This document shows, one piece after another, positions 57,885 through 64,000 of a DNA stretch of 64,000 nt; within the stretch, counting starts at the first letter, position 1; the number at the start of each line of letters is the position of its first letter. The position numbers were made by a program, and so were the translations under genes. The notes under the pieces were generated by a model. It ran no database searches, was not told where the DNA came from, and was given only the letters and a program-made list of their open reading frames with translations. This DNA is from Pempheris klunzingeri (Eukaryota; Chordata; Actinopteri; Acropomatiformes; Pempheridae). The stretch is taken from assembly GCF_042242105.1 (NCBI RefSeq), contig NC_092019.1, positions 17,901,328 through 17,965,327 on the forward strand. The letters run 5' to 3'.

Positions 57885-60790
57885 TGTGTCGGGGTGTAGC
57901 AGAGGAGTGACGAACCAGCTACCCTGAGTCCGGGACTCAACAACAGGGGTGAGTTAAACAAAAGGATAGGTCAGGGACCTATAGCAAGTCAGGGACTTGT
58001 GGTAAGTCAGGGACTTACGGGTAAATGTCTTCAGAAAGACTGATAGGTCAGGGACCTATAGCAAGTCAGGGACTTACGGTAAAGCGTCTTTAGAAGGACG
58101 ACAAAAAACTAATCTCTCAGCGCCTGAGTTAACAATAATAGACGTCAGGAAGTCAGGGACTTCAGGGAGTCAGGGACTCACAAAAAAAATAATAATAATA
58201 AAGAATAACACTCGAGGGAAAAAAAATTAAAATTAAATAAGAAATAGAAAATAATAAAAATCATAAAGGCCTGATATGGGTAATTGCTGTAGTAGTTGTT
58301 GTTATCAAAGTCAGGGACCTGACGAGGTCCAGTATGAAGGGAATGCGAAGCGCATGAAACAGAAAAAAGAAAATAATGTAAAATATTTGAAAAAATGGCG
58401 AAATAAATATGGGTTTAAGGGAAAACTGCAAGTAGGAGATTGCAGAGTATTAGTGGCAAAGATTGAAACAAATACAAAGGGGAGTAAGATAAAAGCAAGA
58501 AAGGAAGGCCTTACAGAAGCCAAGGTGTGGTTAAACGAAGCACTCAGACAAGCTGGCCTTCAGCGCCAGAGGGAGAAAAAAGAGGGGGGGGGAAGCAGAG
58601 ACAGAGAGAAAAGGAGAAGGAAGCAGAAAGGGACATGAAAATTCCTAACCTTTATCCTGTGTTGTATTCTGCCCGAGATAAGCGAGAGGACCACGAATAC
58701 AGACCCCTGGGTCCTTTCCCAAGTCTACCGCCATACTCAGATCCTCAACAACCACCTCTGCTGTCTAGGCCTCTCCTGGGGAAAGTCACTTCAAAGTCCT
58801 CACCTCCAGGACCGTCCTCCTCCTCATCTGCCTCCCACCACTTGCCTCAATCATCCATGACTGCACAACCATCTCTGTCTGGGGGGAACAAACCACACCG
58901 GACCCGAAGCGGTAATGTATACAATCCTTTACATTACCTCAGTCCAACACCACCAGCACCTAATCTAGGACTTAAAGATGCAGAAATGTTTCCTATGATA
59001 GAAATGCCAGATCCCAGAGCAGGACAGAGTAATCAACCCCCCACTGTCAGAGTGTATAGACCATGGACTGATGCAGATGTAAAAGAAGCTGCTGCTGGCA
59101 TCGTCCATCCCAAATTAAATTTGGAAGAATTCATAACAGAGATAAAGAGACTGTGTGACAGTTTCAGGCTGGACACAGTGGAGACAGAGAGAGTCCTGCG
59201 ATGTGTTGTGAAACAGGATTGGTGTTTGGTGAAGGGGACATGGGACATGGGACCCCTTCGAAAATAACGCACCCATCTCGTTCGGACATGTGCAATACAA
59301 TGAGAGGACAGAGGCATTGTATGGTAGAATAATCCAACACTACAGAGGACAGGCTTGTTACTCTAAAGTGTTAGAGTGCAAACAGGGACCAGAGGAGTCA
59401 GTGCTAGTCTATTTTGATAGGCTGAGTCAGATTTTTGCAACTCACAGTGGGATACCTGTAGACCATGCAGACATGAGTAATTACAACCTACAGCTAAAAA
59501 ATGCATTCCTGCTTGGAATGCATCAACAAATCTGCAATAACATTAAAAAGCACCTCGTAGGATGGAGGAGTGCAGGGATTCAAACCATCAAAGATCATGC
59601 AGAACATGGTGAGGAACAAATGAATGTAAAGAAAAAGAAACTTAAAGCTAAAAGTAATGACACTTTTATTGTTGATGACTGTGATGAATTTCCCACTGAT
59701 GAATATTATGATGTTTGTTACCGAGGAAATGATCAAAGAGGAGGAGGTGGACGAGGATGGGGACGAGGACACGGAGGGGACGGCAGATGCTTCAATTGTG
59801 GCAAATTTGGACATTGGACAGAGGGCCAAAACACAGAGGAGGATCATGAGGAGGATGACGAGTGGCAACATGACAATGATCAGTCAGCAGAATCATTTTA
59901 GATTTGCAGCTATTTTACAATCTATGGTTATCAAAACTACTCCAAGACAAGGTACATTTCCTGACGCAACCTACCATTTTCAAATTGTCTGTATGGATTT
60001 CATAGAACTAAACAAAAATTGAAGGAAAAAGATACTGTTTGGTGATAATAGATATGTTCCCATATTCACATCCATGTTTTACTTTGTTTTCGTCTATCAG
60101 GGAAATAATGATTAGTTATTAGGGGCAGGTCCACTTCACAGGTACGATGGGATGACCAGCCTGGAGGTGGACAGTTTCTGTTCTTTTATGGATGTTCCCA
60201 TACTCAAAGTTTCCAGAGTAGACAACAGCTATTATTCTCATTGTGTTAATTCTGTTAATTTTTGACATTGTTGTGACCCTCTGGGAGTCGCCGGGGCAGC
60301 GGGACCGTAAGAGAATTTTCCTGTCCAGAAAGATTGATTGTTCTGCCAGACAGGTTTTTCGCTTTTACACTCCATGGGCTTTTGATATACATGTAAGGTA
60401 AAGTTCTTATATGTTATGTGGAAAGTTGCACTCTTGTGACTGCAAACAGGAGGGAATGTTATGAGAATTGCCATCCAAGGACATGCTCACGAATTGCCAG
60501 ACAGAGTGGCAATCGAGGGTGTGCTCTGCAACGGTGGGAAGCATCATACCTACAAGGACAAGAAGAAGTTCTCATGCCAGTAGATGATCACACGATGTGT
60601 GAAAACTACACCCACAACGCGCATTATAAAACCTAACTGTATATGCTCACCACATGAGCCTTTTACTCTGTAACCTCCACGATGTTGTTGCACTGTTAAA
60701 CGCTCCTCTTACATGTAAGATTAAATTTTGTTATAACTTGCAAGCTGGCTCCAATCTCCTCTACCTAAAGAAGAAGTCTTTTGACAAGTT
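57885..60790 (+). mobile_element. Retrovirus-like (ERV) fossil, gag-related remnant
   Basis: A fossil retrovirus-like element. The parts seen are a leader with many copies of a GTCAGGGAC motif (about 57960-58180), gag-related coding sequence (about 58276-59900), and a 3' region. The gag region starts with an N-terminal glycine-cysteine-rich, matrix-like segment. It continues with a Pro/Ser-rich linker, a capsid-like region, and a CCHC nucleocapsid-like motif (CFNCGKFGHW). The 3' region has LTR-like features (TATA and polyadenylation motifs, about 60455-60785). No pol or env is recognisable and no matching 5' LTR was found. It is broken, with several breaks, and the overall family resembles gamma/epsilon-type fish ERVs. 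Age cannot be dated without an LTR pair. Confidence 0.8.
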
Positions 60791-61099
60791 TCACTGTGTG
60801 AGGGCTGGCTGACCTTATTTTCTCTTATACTCACTTTTATAGCACATAAAAAAAATGCAAATATGACATTTGATCATCTGATCATTTGATCATCTGAAGA
60901 AAACTTTGCCACAATTTGCCACTGTTGAAGCTGCAGAACATCAGACTAAATATGGGCTACACTTTATGGTCTGAACTGGTGTGTTTGGCTGCTTTAATTT
61001 TAAGAAATAACCGCACTTCATCATCGCCTGCCCGTTTATTTAACAGATTTGGTCCTCTGGTAACACCGCCTCCCTCTACTGGGTCAACTCTGTACTGAA

Positions 61100-61230
61100 A
61101 ATGAGTCAAAAGCGCGTTAAATTATTGTTCTTGCGCCGCTTTGACGACAATATGGTACCGGCGCTAAGCATTGTGGGACAGAGAGTAAGATGGAGGCAGT
61201 CACTGGGAGCGTGTCGAAGCCTCAATAACA
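61100..61230 (+). promoter_or_regulatory. Candidate mrpl51 promoter / first exon
   Basis: A moderately CpG-containing block with GCATTGTGGGACAG and AAGATGGAGGC (61187), the latter like YY1 sites near the starts of ribosomal and mitochondrial genes. The mrpl51 ATG sits 8 bp after a good acceptor (CATTGCAG at 61529), so a non-coding first exon is expected upstream, and this block is the likeliest place. Motif assignments are tentative. Confidence 0.35.
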
Positions 61231-61537
61231 TATGTGTTTTTACACCAAGTGTTATATTTCCGCATACGGCTTCAGTTTATGCGTCGCTGTAACCACAGCA
61301 AACTAATCTGTTGGCCTGAGTTTCCCTGCTGGAAATTGGTAATGTTGACATTACTGAATCTGATGTGGCCAAAGCTAAAGCTAAAGCTAAAGCTAAGGGT
61401 CAATGTAAAGATAGCAGAAGAGCTAACGTTGTGTTTGGATGAGCCAACACGTTAAAAGCACTTAAATCTGCTCAGCTGAGTGAACTGAGGAGCTGTGATG
61501 TGAAGCTGATGGTTATTGTGTCATTGCAGAGGACGAC

Positions 61538-63054
61538 ATGTCTGTGCTGGGAGGCTTTCTGAGAGCTGGAGCGTCCTTCTGTCAGTCTGCAGGGACTCTG
61601 CTCCTCACGGCCAGGACCATCTCCACTGGTCAGTACTGTCACCCTACCGTGAAGGGCCTGGACCCAGTTTGTTGTGGTGCCTGTGCTGCAGCACCACTGC
61701 TGCTTATGTGCCTGCACTGCGTGATTTTCTTAATTGATGTGAAGAGTTTGCATGACTACTGCTTAAGATAAACTCAGACAAACCTTAGCTTTTAAATAAA
61801 GTAGTACAAAAGCAGAAGAAACAGACTACACACGGATCCAAAAGTAGTACAGCCACATCATAAATCAAACTTGGACACCTATGTGCAAGAAGCAGAGATT
61901 AAATATATTCTAAAAAACTAGAGCACTAAATACATCACCTGAAATCGTTGTGTTTAAATTGGCTTCCTTGTAAATGTGCATTGATTAGTTTGGTCTGCAA
62001 TTGCCAGAACCTCCGAGGAGATGTTTTCAAACTGTTTTATCTAAAACTCAAATATGTCCAGTTTACAGTGAACAGAAAGAGCAGCTAACTCCAAACCCTT
62101 ATTAGAGAAGCTCGCATTTCTGCGTGATCAGTGACTTAAACGATTGATCTGTTTTTAACAATTGTTTGCGGTTCATTTTTATGTTGATCGATTAATCAGT
62201 GAGTGTACTTATCATAGCAGTGCTAAATCAGGTATTCAACACCGTCATGAAGCTCTGTTCTCTCCTCAGGTTCATGCTGCCAGATCAGGATGCACGCCAT
62301 CCCTCAGCCGAAGAAGGTGGACAGGTGGACGGAGAAGAGGAACATGTATGGAGTTTATGATAACATTGGCATTTTAGGTAAATATCCCCGACCAGTTAAA
62401 GTTTATTTGAGTCTGTAGAGTTTGTCCCTGTGTGTTTATGATTGTTTTATTGAATGAAGACAGTTTTCTGGTTAACTGATTAAGTTTTCTTGTTAGTGCA
62501 GGAAGGTTAGGAAAATATCAAAGCCCAGTCTTAGGTCATGATCTGAATTACTGGACTTATTTTTCCAGAAAAAGATGATTTAAGAATCAGTGAGTGTTCA
62601 TACAGTGTCACTATACTATATTATATATATTATGATAAGTCCTTAGGAGACAGTTTGAAAAGATAAATTACATATACCTTAGTATGGATGAATTAATGTA
62701 AGGCTATGTTAACATCTTCAGATGGTGTCTCTCTGAGTTTTGATCTTTTATCCCCTCTGTTCACCACCTGTGATTTTCCCAAACGTTTGCTTGCTTTCTC
62801 TCCTCTTTCTTGCACACACACCACACAGACACTGATCTCCTCACTTTGTTTTGCCAGGAGACTTTAAATTTCACCCCAAAGACCTCATCATGGCTCCCTG
62901 CTGGCTGAAGGGGTTCAGAGGTCACGAACTGCAGCGTCTCATTAGGAAGAAGAAGATGGTGGGAGACAGAATGATGACGCTGGACAGACACAACTTGGAG
63001 AAAAGGATCCGCTTCCTCTACAGACGCTTCAACCGCACCGGCAAACACCGCTAA
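61538..63054 (+). CDS. mrpl51: Mitochondrial large-subunit ribosomal protein L51 (mL51), 3 coding exons
   Basis: Exons: 61538-61628, 62270-62377, 62858-63054; phases agree and give 131 residues, close to the 128 of human MRPL51. The N-terminus ([14 protein letters not shown]...LLLTARTIS) is a basic, hydroxylated presequence suited to mitochondrial import. The mature core has [20 protein letters not shown], matching [20 protein letters not shown] in mammals. It also has [31 protein letters not shown], and [21 protein letters not shown], all positionally conserved. The protein is a structural part of the mitoribosome 39S subunit. It lies next to tapbpl/vamp1 in mammals but next to lag3 here, separated by a retroviral fossil. 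Confidence 0.95.
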
Positions 63055-63480
63055 CACTGAAACCAAATACATGGGATCAGCCATTAAGGACTGTTGGAGT
63101 CTATCTGTGTGACTTCCTTCTGTCAGAGTGCTGTTTATTGCCATTTTTCTAAGTTAACATATTCATATAAAGAAAAACATTGTGTGTTTCAGAGCAGTAT
63201 ACTTCTCTGTACTTCTGTTTATTCTTGTTTTTTGTTTTTGGTCCTATTAAAAGCTGATTTTAAGAGGACAAAATACATTCTAAAAATGGACTGGAAGAGA
63301 AGCCTTGTTTTGTTCCTTCTAACCAACATAAACGTCCTTCGCTCCCAGACGGCATCGAGGTGGTCACCTTCCTTCTTTAGCTGTAGACAGATGCTGTGAT
63401 GGTGTTGCCTAAGTATCTCAGAGTAGAGAATAGCCTCACCCCGCAGAGAGGTCAAAGGTCATCACTAGAGTTCAAGAATT
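63055..63480 (+). other. mrpl51 3' UTR and flank
   Basis: Non-coding sequence after the stop. An ATTAAA-type signal lies near 63246. No gene features are seen. Confidence 0.45.
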
Positions 63481-63589
63481 AGAAGTTGTAATATGCGAGT
63501 GTGCTCTGAAGTCGGTGAGATCTTTTTGAAAGCACTAATAATTGTTCCCCCTCAACATTTCTCTAAAAATATGGGCATTAATGTGCTGC

Positions 63590-63830
63590 TGCAGCAGCTT
63601 CTGATCTTCTACAACATTTTAGAAGCAGTCTGCAGGGATTCGCTCCCATCTGGCCAGGAGGACATCAGAGTAGAGAATAGGTGAGGTCAGGGTCTGATGT
63701 TTGGTGATAAGATGTGACTCCCATTGCTTTTTGACCTTGCTTTGTGCACAAGGACATTGCCATGTTGAAGAGTCTCCCACAAAATGGGAGGCCATAGACG
63801 AGGCCCGCCTCCAAACCTGCGGTCGTGTAA
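63590..63830. repeat. Degenerate transposon-derived repeat
   Basis: CATCTGGCCAGGAGGACATC, GGTCTGATGTTTGGTGATAA, TTTTTGACCTTGCTTTGTGC, and ACATTGCCATGTTGAAGAGT recall a common fish repeat derived from a DNA transposon. Identification is from memory and the copy is degraded. Confidence 0.35.
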
Positions 63831-63901
63831 AAAATGGAAAGATAACATATATCTGCTACAAATTGTGTTTATTTTCATGACTTTTTCCTCGTATTTGCTT
63901 C

Positions 63902-63921
63902 TTTTTTTTTTTTTTTTTTTT
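63902..63921. repeat. Poly(T) run
   Basis: About 20 consecutive T. It could be the A-tail of a minus-strand retroposed copy, but no element body was recognised beside it. Confidence 0.8.
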
Positions 63922-64000
63922 ACTGTAAAAGACTTGGTCATTACAGGCCTCTAAAACCACTCTTAGTCATATGCAACCTGTGATTAGAATTTGTGAGAAC

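Overview
The window is vertebrate nuclear DNA, most likely from a percomorph (spiny-rayed) teleost. It has split genes with GT-AG introns, polyadenylation signals, many microsatellites, and repeat families I recognise from fish genomes. Seven protein-coding genes can be assembled exon by exon with every splice phase consistent. All seven have human counterparts on chromosome 12p13.31, so this is the fish version of that block. Gene names rest on remembered family sequences plus this shared linkage, not on a database search.

Layout: iffo1 (+, about 0.4-10.5 kb, with a long 3' UTR to about 13.3 kb); an ltbr-like TNF receptor (+, 14.9-19.4 kb); a cd27-like TNF receptor (-, 20.2-25.5 kb) that converges on ltbr; a death-domain TNF receptor, tnfrsf1a (+, 30.2-33.6 kb); the RhoGEF plekhg6 (+, 36.0-51.6 kb); lag3, a four-Ig-domain inhibitory receptor (-, 52.2-55.0 kb) that converges on plekhg6; a gene desert holding a broken retrovirus-like fossil (57.9-60.8 kb); and mrpl51 (+, 61.5-63.1 kb).

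The biological theme is a compact lymphocyte-receptor cluster. One receptor carries a death domain (tnfrsf1a), two look like TRAF-binding receptors (ltbr, cd27), and one is an inhibitory T-cell receptor (lag3). They sit among housekeeping or structural genes (iffo1, plekhg6, mrpl51). Human SCNN1A, TAPBPL, VAMP1, NCAPD2 and GAPDH, which lie among these genes in mammals, are not seen here.

Introns and spacers are rich in mobile DNA: a Tc1-like transposon with doubled terminal repeats and a broken transposase, an internally deleted hAT element with a LINE tail inside it, LINE 3' ends, tRNA-derived SINE pieces (one nested in another repeat with a target duplication), fold-back MITEs, and three copies of one dispersed repeat. 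The most unusual structure is a perfect 45-bp inverted repeat with a 24-nt loop in a plekhg6 intron. I found no wholly new biological system. The best leads are that hairpin, the receptor cluster itself, a GC-AG intron in plekhg6, and a repeat that ends at a splice acceptor.
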